Shown in pieces: positions 1 to 12,492 of a stretch of DNA of 64,000 bases. The notes beneath the pieces are model-generated. The model had not been told where the DNA came from. It did no database searches and was given only the letters and a program-made list of their open reading frames with translations. The stretch is taken from the NCBI GenBank assembly GCA_025890175.1, contig JANPYM010000002.1, positions 2,824,676-2,888,675 of the forward strand, written 5' to 3'. This stretch comes from Ciborinia camelliae. Its lineage: Eukaryota > Ascomycota > Leotiomycetes > Helotiales > Sclerotiniaceae. Made by a program: the position numbers and the translations under genes. Position 1 is the stretch's first letter; every line of letters starts with the position of its first letter.

Positions 1-1260
1 GAGTGAGGGATTTGGGGATTTGAAGGATTTGGAATTTGGGGATTTGGAAGGATGTCAGTGGATTGGTGATGAGAACATGGGAAGATATTGAAGGAATAGG
101 GAGTTGACAATCTAGACAGATATATTAGAGGGTTGGTTTTGGTCGTTGATTGTTCATTGGTGACTCGTGAAGAAGAGGTAAGGTAAGTGGGATTTGAGTA
201 AATGCTAGGTATATTTACCTACTTGTAGCTATGGGTTGATACTCGACGGGAATATATATGCGCGAGGATCAGGATGATGTTAGTAAATTTCGTATTCGTC
301 ATCTTGGGTATGGCATGGCTGGGGGCGTAAGATTCTAGAAGGATTAGAATCGTTGTGTGAACGTGGGGACTGGGAACTTGGGAACGTGGGAAGTGGAACG
401 GGTAGTGAAAGTCTAGAATGTTCCAGGGAGTTGGTATGGTGATGGAAGATGTGATTTGATCATCGAAGGTTGGTTGGTATCTTGATATAGGTATGGGTGT
501 ATGGATAGTGTGAAGTAAAGTCCATAGCTGTTGGATGTCAGGTACGATATCATGTTCGATTACTGTGGTGAAGTATGGTATGGGGTGGATGAAGATTTCT
601 TACATATAAGTGTCGTATCTGATCTTACTGCAGTGCCTGTATGGCGTATTTCATGGCAATTGGATACCAGGTAGGTGGCAGTGAGATCAGACCTGTAGTT
701 TGATCGTGGGTTGAAATCCAGTGAGGAAATGCATTGTTGCACGAGAAGGATGATGGAAGAGGGATCCGGCCGACTGACTCCATTGATTGAAAAATATGCA
801 AAGGATGTTAGGTATTATGATGCCTTTGGATTTTTTATCATCATATGTTTCATACTCGGTTCGGTTACATCGTGGATTGTCCACATCTGCCGTGATTGCT
901 TTTCTAGAACAGAAGTAGAAGCAGTACTATAATAAACCTGGAAACGCCGAATCCGGAGTCATCGGAAGTTGGAACCCGTTATTTTTATGCAGGTGCAACT
1001 ATTTTGGCTTTTTTATTTAGCAGACAAGCTGAAATGTTGCATACTAAGCTATGCCTAGACAACTTGACCAATTTCTTAGCTTGCAGCCGGTTGGTGCTTG
1101 GTTCTTGGTGCTTGGTGCTCTTGTACTCCGTACACAGGCACGGTACAGGAGGTGGCTCCATGGCTCCACGTTTTTGCTGGAGGAGGAATAGAGGGGATCA
1201 GTAAGAGCAATTTAGATTTAATCTATTATTGATCCAAGACGAGAGATTGGATTAATCAAT

Positions 1261-1284
1261 CATCATCATCATCATCATCATCAT
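1261..1284. repeat. (CAT)8 microsatellite
   Basis: Eight perfect CAT units in gene-free DNA. Confidence 0.95.
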
Positions 1285-2763
1285 GTCATACATGATATCG
1301 GTACTAGATGAGAGAATTGAGATTGAAGGTGTGCCAAGTGTTCACGAAAAAGAAGAGACGAAAAATATGTATGTAATATAAAAATGCACTTGCAAATGCA
1401 AATGCAGTAGGTTATAATAGGTATATGGATGGGTCGGGTATAATAATTTTGTATCTTCAACTCAAAAGGGAACCGGTCTCGAGTCGGTGTGTAAGAAAGA
1501 GCTAGTAAGTAATAATATAATGTACGGAGTAAAGCTTGAAAGGTGGCTCAGATACCTTGGCCACGCCACGCTGAGATGATAAGGCCAAGTATTAATACCG
1601 TGTCTGGCTTCATCGAATAATATGTATTCCACAAGTTCATAACTCAGCCCTGAATAGATGTGATGGCACTGATGGGGCGACCGGGCGACCCCTCTAGCCT
1701 CTAAGTTCTACGTTCTAGGTCAGAAAAGCAGCGTGTCGCCGTTGAGGTTTTGAGATGGTGTGGATAACGCTTATAATTGGGTACCTATTGAGTGTTGGGT
1801 GGTGGGTGGTGGGCGGTGGACGGTGGGCGGTGATTAACTTCTAAGACACTGCCTTACCTACTGCCCTGCCTTCAAGGAACCGATGAAGCTGCAGGTCCCA
1901 AATACTTCTCAATGGTGTTATGCATCCTTTTCGCAGTAGTTGGGAATACCCATGAATATGGGTCCAACAACAATGTATGGATGGTACTGTATTGAATAAA
2001 AGCGATAACAATATCAAGTCGTGACTCGTGAGTTACCATCGATGGTAGTGATGGAGATGATGATAAACACGAGGAATAATATATATAATATAGATGTAAT
2101 ATAGTTGCTTGTATGAAAGCATAATTAATAAAAGCTTTGAATCTGATCGATCTGATGAAGGTTTATTGATGCTTTTGCTTTACAGTACAAGTACAGCTTT
2201 GCTGATCTACTGGACTCGAAGGAAAAATCACATCACACATCACAAATAACAAGAAGAATGTAAAAAATAATCCCCCCATGCCCTCCAGCTCCAATGCCCT
2301 GCCCTGCCCTGCTCTGCCCCATTTATGCGCAAACGTCTAATTGGTTCATGCATGCATGAATACCTATATGGATATTTCATCTCAATCTCAATTGGGGAAT
2401 TTCAAGGGTAGAACCAATGAATGTCAAGGAAAGGAAAGGATACATGCAGGATTTTGACCTTTTTGGGTAGGTACTACCGTACTAGGTTCACACACACCTA
2501 GCTAGTAAAATAAAATACCTGGATAGGTACGGTACGCAGTGCGCACATGATTGATGATTGATGGCTTCACTCCAATATCTACCTAGGTAGGTATTCATTC
2601 TGATTCTGATACAACTTCAGTTGTGAATGCACGACCAAAACGTGGAATTTAATCATCGAGTCTCGTGTCGCGTGTCTTCTTCATCTATAATCCATCTTAA
2701 TGGTGACCATACCCAAATATAATATAATTAGAAAGACGGGAGTAGAGGTAGAAGTAGAGTTCC

Positions 2764-2790
2764 GTTTCGTTTCGTTTCGTTTCGTTTCGT
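2764..2790. repeat. (GTTTC)5 microsatellite
   Basis: Five perfect GTTTC units plus a partial sixth, in gene-free DNA. Confidence 0.95.
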
Positions 2791-4779
2791 ACTTCACTTC
2801 ACCTGCACTTCACTCCAAATGCAATTGTCCGTGTCCGTGTCAACCTAGAAACGAAACCTAGAACTGGGTCATCCATTATCGATATCGATAAGAAGGACGA
2901 GCGCGTGGAGCGTGTACTTTGTAACTGTACAGTACCTAAAAGTGTAAGGTTCAGTGGCTTGCATGATATTAAATATTGGTTCCAAATGTCGCTGCTTTTC
3001 CCATGGTTTTTTTCTGGTGGGTTTTTCTTATGGCGATACATACCTACCTACTTTTCATGGGGATGGAGGAATAAAGTCAATATTTAAGTTGCATACCTAG
3101 GCAGGCAAGGCAGGCAGTAGTTAGCTGATAGAAGACTATTTTATATCAAATTTACTTCAAGATGTATAAAGTACATATAAGAAGTACCTACCCACCTATT
3201 AGTTACCTACTGTACTCCAGCTATATCATCTAGGGATGGATATTCAAATGGGTCCAAAATCATTCTAGACAACCAAAAAAGCGGCATCTAAATAAAATGT
3301 TCCTAGTGGCAGATAATTATATCACACCTGTAATAACTACCGTTGTAGATATTGCCCAATCACCAATCGTCTTCCAATATTCCCAAATGAGGATGTATAG
3401 AGAGCCCTGGAAAATGTCAAGAAGCATTGGGTAATTTAAAAGGAGATCTTTGTATCAGGTTTGCCATATGTAGCCATATAGGAAGAAGAACGTTGAAGTT
3501 AGAGAAGTGAAGTGATATTGATCATTACGTACTACTTTCATATTCATTTACTCATAAATGACATAATATTAACAACCTGGAACCACACATGAAGTTGAAT
3601 CTAATACTACCTAGGACCTAGGTAGACTGGAGATTTGAAGCAGTTGATACCAGTATTGACCTGCTAGCAAAATTATTACTATATGCATCATACATACTTC
3701 ATAATTCATACTCATTATTCCTGACTGCAAGCCACCTGGGCATTGGGCAAGCATCCTCAATCCTTTTGTGGAAGTATTCCTTCCTTCCCCATGCCCCTCG
3801 CTAACCCAACGTAGGTATTCTTTGATCCAACAAAGAAAAAGGGCAGGATAACGAGATATAGCTTTTAATGCCATGCCATACCAATCTATTTTCTCCTTTA
3901 TACCATTTTACCAAAATTCAAGCCTCCCTTTCGAAATCTTCGTCATCCGTTCGTCCAAAAAGTTAAAATCCGCCACCTAACGAAGAGAGATCTACAAATC
4001 TATTTCCTATATTCTACCGGTGCTCAATCCTATCGAGGGGTATAGTCCTGAGCAATCATTGCATTCAAAAAAAAAACTCCTCGATTTGCTTGCAATTAAC
4101 TTACCTAGTCACATATCAGCCTTTTCTCCTCCTCCCTCCTTTATTGCAAGCAAGACCCTCACTCATCCCCTTCACCAACTTGCGACGCTTTCGCAACAAC
4201 TCCAACTTCAAGTTCAAGTTCAAGTAACCTGCAACTTCCCTCCAAAGATACCTCTCGACCATACAATCGACGAGAGACTTGGAATTCGCCTTTTATCACC
4301 CTCCGATCCGATACCACACATCGATCATATATCATACCATCCTGTCGTTCGAGAATCTTTCGCTTCCATTCCAATTTGCAGAATTCATACCTTTTTGGTC
4401 ACCCCACCTTATCAGTCCCGACTCCCTCGGAAGCCGTGGGAAGCTAGCTAGTATTTTTTGGGTAGTGGACTCGGAGTACTCAGTACGGATAGCGCCTGGG
4501 GTTTTATCTATCGCCGCTTCAAAAGAAAGTTGGAAGGGTTGCATTGCGCATTGCATTGCGAAAAGGAAAGGAAAGTAATAAAAGTAAAGAGCAAGAACGA
4601 ACGATAGCCATAATATTCCCTACAGTATCTACACAATTTAACGACAATCATCGATCAAATCAACTTAAGCCCATCATCGATCAATTAAAATCGGACGACT
4701 TCTATATTTTCTTTTCGTCTCATTGCGTTCCTTTTGCTTTGCTTCTCGCGGAGTACAACATAACGATAAAGCAATCAAT

Positions 4780-6869
4780 ATGAAGGTCAGTTTACCAGTC
4801 ACCAGCCAGTCTTTTGCTTCATCCGAGGATTTTACACCATGTTGGAGTCATTGCATTGCTAACAGAATATGTTTGTCTATCAGGCTCTTCGTAGGTCGAT
4901 CAAAGGCGAAAAGTCCGACTCGAAAGTTCAACATATTTCCTTAACTCCCAAATCTGCTGTCGCGATTGTCCCTCCGAAAAAGGTACGTCGAAATTCCCGG
5001 TGCATCCGTCGCAAGTTCGCAACTCCATCGATCCGCTTTCTAACAGGCTACAATTGTTTTTAGGTTATTCGCGCATTGTACGACTATGAGGCACAATCAA
5101 ATCAAGAATTGGGATTTTCGAGGGGCGATTTCTTTCATGTTATAGGACGGGAAAACGATACGGATTGGTATGAAGCATGCAATCCCGCATTGCCAGATGC
5201 GAGGGGATTGGTACCAGTTGCATACTTCCAAGCATTAGGTAGGACTGAGCGGGATAGTGGGCAATCAATATCAGATAAGTCGCCTATGGGCATGAAGGTG
5301 GATCATGATTCGGGTTATTCCGACATGTCCGTCACAGGGACACTGGCCAGTCCAACGGACAGCGGTGGTCAAAGATTTTCAAAGACAATGAAAGGCACCG
5401 GTGCGATGGTTTACGGCGTGGTGATGTACGATTTTGCGGCGGAGCGACCTGATGAATTGGAAGCAAAGGCTGGAGAAGCAATCATCGTGATTGCTCAATC
5501 AAACCCAGAATGGTTTGTTGCGAAACCAATTGGACGACTCGGCGGACCAGGACTAATACCAGTCGACTTTATCGAGATACGTGATATGGGCACTGGAAAA
5601 CCTGTAGAAAATGCACAAGAGGCGGTACAGAGGGCCGGTGTGCCAAAAGTGGAAGAGTGGAAGCGGATGGCTGCCGATTACAAAAACAGTAGCATTACTT
5701 TGGGCAAATTTGAAGTTCCCAATGGCTCTTCGCAACAACAGGGGCAGCAACAAATTCAACAGAACATGGAACGGATGAGTCTGCAACAGAACTCAAGACA
5801 GAGTCAGCAGAATGGTCAAGGCTATGTAAGTATTGACCCGCGTAATGTTGAAAAGTTGATGCTAATTCAATGCTAGGACCAACGACAGTCGCAACAAGCG
5901 AGAGCTGCTCAGCCTGTTCAGCAAGTCCCACAAAACCCCTATTCCATGCCATCCAAACCCGCTTCGCAATTATACGCTCCAATATCAGCTAGCATACCAC
6001 GATACTGTTTTGCCGAAGATAAATACTGGTTCGTTATCGAAGCAGCTCTGGAAGATGGCAGGCATTGGGAGCTTTCGAGATACTATGAAGATTTTTACGA
6101 TTTCCAAATTGCTCTTTTAACAGAGTTCCCAGCTGAAGCAGGAAATGGCCCCGCTGGACAGAAGAGAAGTTTACCGTATATGCCGGGACCTGTCAATTAT
6201 GTTACAGACGCAATAACAGAAGGAAGACAACATAATCTGGACGCCTATGTCAAGAGCCTTTTGACCCAGCCTCCGTACATTTCCAGGTGCACTCTTGTCA
6301 AACAGTTTTTTGCACCTCGAGAAGGTGATTATGAGATGGATCCAAATGCTGTGGAAGAAGAGTATCGTTTGTCCGGTGGTTCACAACAGTCGTCAAACGA
6401 TTCAAGAACACAGGCAGCATCCAGGCAGTCTTCCCGGGGTGATTTAAATGGGGAAGGATATTCGAGTGTGGGCCCTACTGGCTTAACAGCCGCACCAGGA
6501 CATCAAAGGGGCCAATCATTATCTGCCAGTAATGGTCAAGGCCCTACACGCCAAACCTCTTCTCTTTCTCAACTATCCAGCAATCCGTTATCTCCGGCAC
6601 CCAATGTTAATGGGCAGCCACCATCTGCTATGAAGGTCAAGATCTATTTTGGTGATGATTTGATAGCCATCCGGGTACCTACAGATATTCAGTTCCAGCA
6701 ACTTTACGAGAAGATCAGTGACCGCTTGAAGATACCCCAAGGGGATGAGATTGCACTATACTACAAGGATGAGCCAAGCGGAGAGAAACCAAATCTAATG
6801 AGCGACAATGATCTAGACATTGCTCTGCGCAGGAACGACAAGCTTATCATCTACGTCGAATACCAATAG
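4780..6869 (+). CDS. BEM1: Bem1/ScdB-type polarity scaffold protein (SH3-SH3-PX-PB1)
   Basis: Scaffold that links Cdc42, its exchange factor and effector kinases at sites of polarised growth; in filamentous fungi it is also tied to NADPH oxidase signalling (family knowledge). Four exons give 619 aa: 4780-4785, 4884-4982, 5064-5825 and 5877-6869. All joins keep frame and use GT/AG. The first exon encodes only Met-Lys, and the joined start MKALRRSIKGE is typical of the family. SH3-1 starts near residue 36 (VIRALYDYEA) and SH3-2 near 150 (VVMYDFAAERPDELE). A PX domain spans about 325-435 with a phosphoinositide-site RYYEDFYDFQ stretch. The C-terminal PB1 spans 541-619 and would pair with the Cdc24 PB1. 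Gln/Ser-rich linkers separate the domains. A pyrimidine-rich leader with several short upstream ATGs runs from about 4000. Confidence 0.95.
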
Positions 6870-8049
6870 AGATATTGGTCTCAGTCTCTCTACATGTATC
6901 TGTCATTTGACTAACAATGGAGAGTAAACTACTCTCGCCCATTCTTTGAACGATATGTTCTATTGCTACTTTTTTTGCACTTATACATTCTTAATCTGCT
7001 TCGGATGTACAGACAATTTCCTGTGGGGGTTGGTAATAGCTGCTGGTACAACTTTTGGCAGCCTGAAACCACACTCATTTTGATGCAGAGCGACACTTTT
7101 TTAACAAACACCTTCTTCTTTCCCCCGAAAAACATTATGTTGGTGATGAGAATATAGGGAGGCACCAGGCGTTATTATTATGGCGCTTCTTCTCCTTCCC
7201 TATCCCCCTGGTTGTTTTTCTCTTCTCGACATTTTTGGGTTGCATATTAAGTGGCTGACGGACATACCATGGAAATTTCATTTGTGAAGGAAGTTACCAT
7301 TTGATTTTTTCTGCTAGGTGGCGATGGAAGGAAAGGAAAGAAGGGGAAGAGAGGATGTTAGCGATGACTAAGTTTTTATTTATCTTGTGTAAATGAATAC
7401 ATGAACAGCGAGCATTTAAAATCAATTGAATGACTGTGTGTCGGTCTGGTGAAGTTTTGAAGTATTGTCATACCTATGAATATGTGACTGGCTATTGAAT
7501 ACGGGTAAAGGGGGTGGGTATGAATACTTTTTATCTCAACGTGTAACCACCAGCTTCCGGTGACCTCTTGGGCTTCAAGTTGGATTCAATTAGGCCAAGT
7601 TCCTCCCGGTGAGCTTTCTTGATGAGCGTTTTCCTAGAATGATGTCTGCTTCTAGTGAACCAACATAACCCCTGTTACAGCTTACCTAATAAATCATGCA
7701 TCCACCCCATCGTGCCACATCCCCACACACCCCTCATCTCCATCCTCATTACCCCGAATATTCTCCACAGAAGTGCTTATCGGTATATATTAATCTTCAT
7801 GATCTGCCATGACTTAGAGAACGGCCATTCTAAACCACCTCCCGCGTCTCCACTTCAACTGTCAAAGTTCCACCCCGCATCATAGCCCAACGTCTCTGAT
7901 TGCCTGTCTCATCGTGTACTTATTATTGACTCTGTTGATCGTACTGTGGAGGCATTGTCTGCTACGGTGACAACACTATTTTTGTGTTCAATCCCAACTC
8001 TAGCATCTGCGTTCTCCCAACCCCAGCACGCACGCAACCATAATCGCAA
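6870..8049. other. intergenic between BEM1 and MULE-like gene
   Basis: This contains the BEM1 3' region, the promoter of the next gene and a C/T-rich leader at about 7650-8040. I see no supported gene. Confidence 0.6.
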
Positions 8050-9281
8050 ATGCCACCCCTCCACCTCCGCCAAGAATTCCCCTCCCTTAAAGCATTTAAA
8101 GAAGCGCTGCATGCGTGGGCCATCGAAGCACATTTCGAACCTAGGATTTTGAAAAGTGACACGGGGAGAGTGAGGGTGGGGTGTAAGAGGGATCCGGAAT
8201 GTCCGTTTGTGGTGAGGTGTAATTGGGAGAGGAAAGGGGGGAGGGACCCGTTGGCTAGGGTTACGGTGCTGAGGGAACGGCATACTTGTTTGGATGGGGT
8301 GGTGAATGGGGTGGTGGGGTAGGGNNNNNNNNNNGGGGTTACCGCCGGGGAACGGGGGGGTGGGATGGGGGTGTTGGGGCGATGGGAGTTGGGATGGGGC
8401 AGAATGGAAATGTGAATGGAAATGGGGGAATGGATGGAGTGGGGATGGGGATGCCGCCTGGTATGGTGGTTAGGCAGGGCGATGGGGAAAATGGACATAT
8501 TATACCCGGGGCGAGAGTTATTGAACAACATAATGGGGGAGGAAATAATGGAATGCCGATACCAGGACAAGTTCTACCTGTTTTACCGAAAGTTCAGCGG
8601 AATAGCGCGAGTCGACTGCCATTTTTAATGGGCATTTTACCGAAATTAATGACGATTACGAAGGAAACGACACCGGTAGAGATTAGAGATTGTTTGATGA
8701 GGGAATTTGGGGCGGAAGTACATTTACAACAGTGTAGGAGAGCGAAAACGGAGATTCTCAAGAAAGGGGGCAGTGGGGATGAAGAGATGGGAGGACATGG
8801 AGGGGGTTTGGGGAGCGATGGGACGGTTTCTGGGACTGGGAGTGGAAATGGGAATGGGAATGGGAATGGTAATATTAATAGGAGTGGAGGAAGTGGTAAT
8901 GGTAGCAGCGGAATGCAAGGAAGTAACAACATGGCACAACAAAACCAAGTTCTCTTCCCCGAAATGAACAGCCACCCCAACGGAACCAGCAACAACGTGA
9001 ACGCACCCATGAGCAACGGGGCGCCCCCAAGCCAAAATGGAAATCGAGTCGAACCCCCCATACCCCCCAATACAAACCGCACTGGCAGCAGCGGAAGTCC
9101 CCCACAGTTCACGCTGCACACGGCACAGGGAATCGTGGCACCAGCAGTACCCGAGAGGAATGAAGCTGCGCTGATGACGGTGGTGGAACCCCCGATTCGC
9201 TGTCCGTATTGCATTAATCATCGCTGGATGAGGAGTATCAAGGATGCCGTGGAGCATATGAGTATGCATGTTGTTGTTTAG
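8050..9281 (+). CDS. MULE/FAR1-type DNA-binding protein with C-terminal C2H2 finger, interrupted by assembly gap
   Basis: Probable transcription regulator derived from the DNA-binding part of Mutator-like transposases. The first segment (8050-8322) carries a WRKY-GCM1-like zinc-binding fold, with Cys spaced as CKRDPEC followed by RHTC. After the gap the frame runs to 9281. It has a Gly/Asn-rich low-complexity linker, then a block with ITKETTPVEIRDCLMREFG that resembles the transposase segment following the zinc fold. It ends in a C2H2-like CPYC...HMSMH. No catalytic DDE domain is present. The frame before the gap meets a stop at 8320-8322 and the frame after it is shifted, so missing bases or sequencing errors at the gap are likely; an intron is possible. 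The two halves are joined by inference. Confidence 0.65.
8325..8334. other. assembly gap (10 N)
   Basis: Ten Ns lie in a very G-rich stretch. The round length suggests a placeholder of unknown true size. It falls inside the MULE-like gene. Confidence 0.98.
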
Positions 9282-9728
9282 GAAATCATGTATTCCATGG
9301 ATGGGATCGCTGAGGTGGCGAGAGCGAAATGAGATATGGGAAATACTAGGGTGGTCTTCTGTCTGTGGGTTGGTATTCTAGGGTGATTCATTATTATACC
9401 ATAGGTACCTAGGTAGGTCGCATAGCGCTCATGTTGGTGTAATGATGTTGAATAATATATAGGTATATATATGGTATGAATGAATGAATAACACACGAAT
9501 TGGAAACACGTTATACATCTCTCCCTCGCCCCATTTTTCTCTGTTATCGGATTTTTATGTCATTTGAGATATATTTGGTTACCTAGTTCTGAACTTCTGA
9601 TAAGCTAGGTAGGTTGTTGTATTTCGGTAGTGTATTTTAGATCGAGTAAATGCATATATATATCCATTTATAAATACCTACCTATATATACCTAGGTACC
9701 TACAGGTATACATAGGTACTTGATAAAC

Positions 9729-9749
9729 AGGCAGGCAGGCAGGCAGGCA
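9729..9749. repeat. (GGCA)5 microsatellite
   Basis: About five tandem GGCA units. Confidence 0.9.
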
Positions 9750-9790
9750 ATAATAATATTTCAGCAACCAAATCTGCGACTTGGCTATCC

Positions 9791-9822
9791 CATTCCATTC
9801 AATTCAATTCAATTCAATTCAA
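9791..9822. repeat. (AATTC)n microsatellite
   Basis: Five-base units of AATTC repeat about five to six times, with a degenerate first unit. Confidence 0.9.
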
Positions 9823-10013
9823 CTCCATTAATCCAACCCCCAAAAGAAACGCAGATTCTAGATATTGCAAGTAGGTAGCTAGACCTGAGAGTGTACGATG
9901 GAATCTGAATCGTGACTCGGGATGGATCCATCATTTTCATTTGTAAGGATGCATTGGGGTTAATAGATAGATAGATGGTATGTAAGGTAGGTAGGTAGGT
10001 AGTATGTAAGGAA

Positions 10014-10073
10014 GGTAGGTAGGTAGGTAGGTAGGTAGGTAGGTAGGTAGGTAGGTAGGTAGGTAGGTAGGTA
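10014..10073. repeat. (GGTA)15 microsatellite
   Basis: Sixty bases of perfect GGTA units, flanked by imperfect units back to about 9985. This is the longest simple repeat in the window. Confidence 0.95.
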
Positions 10074-11198
10074 TTCGATGCGTGGTTTTGGGAGGGGGGA
10101 GGCATATGTTGTAGCTTGGATTGGATTGGGTTGGGTTGGATTGGATGGGATGGGATGGGATTTGAGGATCAAGTGGCAGGAATAAAAGTCGGCTTCTTTT
10201 TTTGTCTTGAGGCTGGGATTTTATGGTAGGGCGAATGGTGTTGTTTTATTTTTTGTACTGCTAGTGTGTGTTTGTGTGGTAGGATATCGGAGAATGTGAG
10301 TTTCTTCGTATTCATTCAGTCCCTACCTCACCCTTCTATCTTCACTTGATAAAAGCTCGGTTCACTTGGTAGCAACTGTGTCTCTTGGAAGAATCGGTCA
10401 TTTCTATACCTAGATAGATAGGTAGGTATCAAAATATACCCCAATAAAATGATACTCTGATTTACCGAGATACGTAGGAGTAACCGAGATGAAGAAATCC
10501 CGCTGCAAAATCTGCTAGATAGGTAATCAATACATCGACGCAATTCTTCCCACTAGTAGAAGCGACGATACAAGCACTTCCAACATCACCACCTCCCGTT
10601 TAGCCTCGAGAATCCGCGGTCCATGCTGAAAAAACAGGGGGAGAAAGGCTGCGGATTCGGGTTTTCGTCGATTGTAGCTAGGGTTTTCGGTGGGGGTTTT
10701 GGGGGGAGGTGATTTGACCTCGGAATGGTAATCTGATATGCATGGTTTTATAATCGGGTTGTTTTAAAGGACACATGCGTAAGATAAGCGAGCCCGCGTA
10801 TTTCGCTAAAGTTTAAACTAAGCGAGCTGTGTATTGCAAGCTTGAGTTAGGTACTGTATACTTCGCGATAATCCGAGTCTTTGCATGTAAACTAATATGT
10901 AATTGTGTAATAGTTTTGTCGTTCATAATACCTTAGAAGCTGAAAACTATCGGATGGACAACATTACGCCATGATTTCTTCCTACCCCCGACGTTTCATT
11001 CCTGGCTCTTCTAGAAGCACCTTTCAGGGAAGAGGCACTGGGGTCTCAGAAGAAGGTCGTTGTCATTAACTTAGCCAATGTCTGACTCGTCATATTTCTC
11101 GATTATATAGCTTTCGGGGTAGTTGTTGATCGCCTATCTTGTCTTCGGACTCTCTTGATTGGCACAGACTGAGATATCTTCAAAGAACAAAAAGCGCT

Positions 11199-11445
11199 AT
11201 GGCTACCGTTGATCCTCTTAACGTCTTCAAGGTGCCGGATTATTTTCGGAAATATTTAAATGTAGATGAGGAATCTCTATTACCATTAATTGAATTGCCC
11301 GACAATCTCAACCCTTTTCGCCAGGATGGCGTTCGCATCTACGCAAAGCTCCTTGCAACACTTCCAGGTAAGTAGGACAAAACAGCTCCACTGGCAAACT
11401 CACTACAATAAAAAAGCTAATATCATTTTAGTGCCAAACATCTAA
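11199..11445 (+). CDS. hypothetical short protein, possibly a truncated gene
   Basis: A coding-looking exon (MATVDPLNVFKVPDYFRKYL...) ends at 11367 with a good GTAAGT donor. A GCTAAT branch site and TTTTAG acceptor follow at 11431. After splicing the frame meets TAA at 11445, giving 60 aa. An upstream in-frame ATG at 11139 would add 20 residues. The intron signals and protein-like composition suggest a real gene. The early stop, and the POT pseudogene just downstream, suggest it may be the remains of a longer one. I do not recognise the family. Confidence 0.4.
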
Positions 11446-11889
11446 CATGCTACTTACCAATCCTTCTGCTGCATATAAGAGCATCGTAGAAGTAGCTTCC
11501 GCAAAAATATCTGGAGTATTAATCGTATATCCTGGGATGACCAGTAATACGGTAGGAAGGAAGTACTAGGGTAGAATTATGGTAGATTGATTTGACTAAG
11601 GAGTATGTATTTGGTGGCAGCCCAGCTGCCCTTATATGCTACTCCCCCATACCCTATGCGGTATAGCTTACCACGTGATCCCTGATCATGTGACCGGAAA
11701 CCATGTGACCTGATTCCCCAATATGGAGACCTATTTCAAGAAGCTCTCACCCGAGGAATTCCCACCATTGATTAACCAAGTGAGATCAAATCAGATTATC
11801 ATTATTTCATACCCAATCTTAAATCATCAATTACAAAATGGGAATTACTCTCAATTGATCCCCGAGAAACTCATTGTCAAAAGTCCGAG

Positions 11890-12492
11890 ATTTTTGGATC
11901 AGATTGGCCGTCTCATATCTCAGACTGATCAACTGACTTCCTATGGTATCCCCGATGATGCCACCTTTAGTCTAAACCCTATATTCTTCTTTCTCATCAT
12001 ACCTGTATTTGAATGGTTTGTACACCTATCCATATCTGCATAAGATCAAACTCACACCTCGGCCGCCTGTGAGAATGACACTTGGTTATGTCCTGATATC
12101 CATGTCGATGGCTGCTGCTGCCGGAGTTCAACAGGTTGTATATAATGCACCACCATGTTATAACCATCTGCTAGAATGCACCGCTTCAGAAAACGGGAAT
12201 AAAACCAACGAGGCGAGTATATTATTGCAACTACCAATCCATTTTGTCAGTACATTGAGAGGGGTATTATGGTCGGTAACAGGATCCGAATACGCATATA
12301 ATAAGGCGATACCGCATATAAAATCTACATTGCAGGTAGTTACATTGTTCACGGTTGCTATGGACTCTGCCCTTGGGCTTGCAATATCGTCTGCAGCTCA
12401 TAATCAGTCTGACAATCTTGTTTGCGTCCTTCAGCGGGGCCATGACTGTTGGTTCAATTTCTTTTGGCCTGCTATTCTGGAAGTATGATTAA
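11890..12492 (+). pseudogene. 3' remnant of a PTR2/POT-family peptide transporter
   Basis: Fragments in three frames read in order like the C-terminal third of a proton-coupled oligopeptide transporter. A segment IGRLISQTDQLTSYGIPDD leads to NPIFFFLIIPVFEWF. After a frameshift near 12015-12025 comes LTPRPPVRMTLGYVLISMSM, then the family's AGVQ...Y..PPCY block and the VTGSEYAYNKA motif. After a second frameshift near 12405 the frame FASFSGAMTVGSISFGLLFWKYD ends at TAA 12490-12492. The N-terminal helices are absent. Two frameshifts and truncation make this a pseudogene; no single intron repairs it. Confidence 0.8.

Larger units (their letters stand above)
1..4019. other. gene-free flank
   Basis: I see no convincing gene in this stretch. 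The open frames are short, lack splice-supported partners and match no family I recognise. The DNA holds simple repeats (a CAT run at 1261-1284 and a GTTTC run at 2764-2790), alternating G-rich and T-rich tracts, and many copies of the TACCTAGGTA/ACCTACC motif between about 2470 and 3230. It probably contains the distal promoter of the BEM1 gene downstream. Confidence 0.6.
9282..11138. other. intergenic with microsatellites
   Basis: I see no supported gene. The stretch is rich in TACCTAGGTA-type palindromes (about 9400-9720) and simple repeats (GGCA, AATTC and GGTA). Long open frames across the GGTA run only encode repeated Leu-Pro-Thr-Tyr and are artefacts. Confidence 0.6.

Noticed and set aside
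711..932. 73-codon plus-strand frame with a hydrophobic segment
   Set aside because: Isolated, no splice signals, promoter or family signature; an overlapping minus-strand frame is equally long. Likely chance.
10014..10073. GGTA run as a telomere-like or CRISPR-like array
   Set aside because: The unit is 4 bases with no spacers, and it is not a TTAGGG-type repeat; a simple microsatellite.
9960..10172. open frames with repeated LPTY
   Set aside because: Direct translation of the GGTA microsatellite, not a gene.
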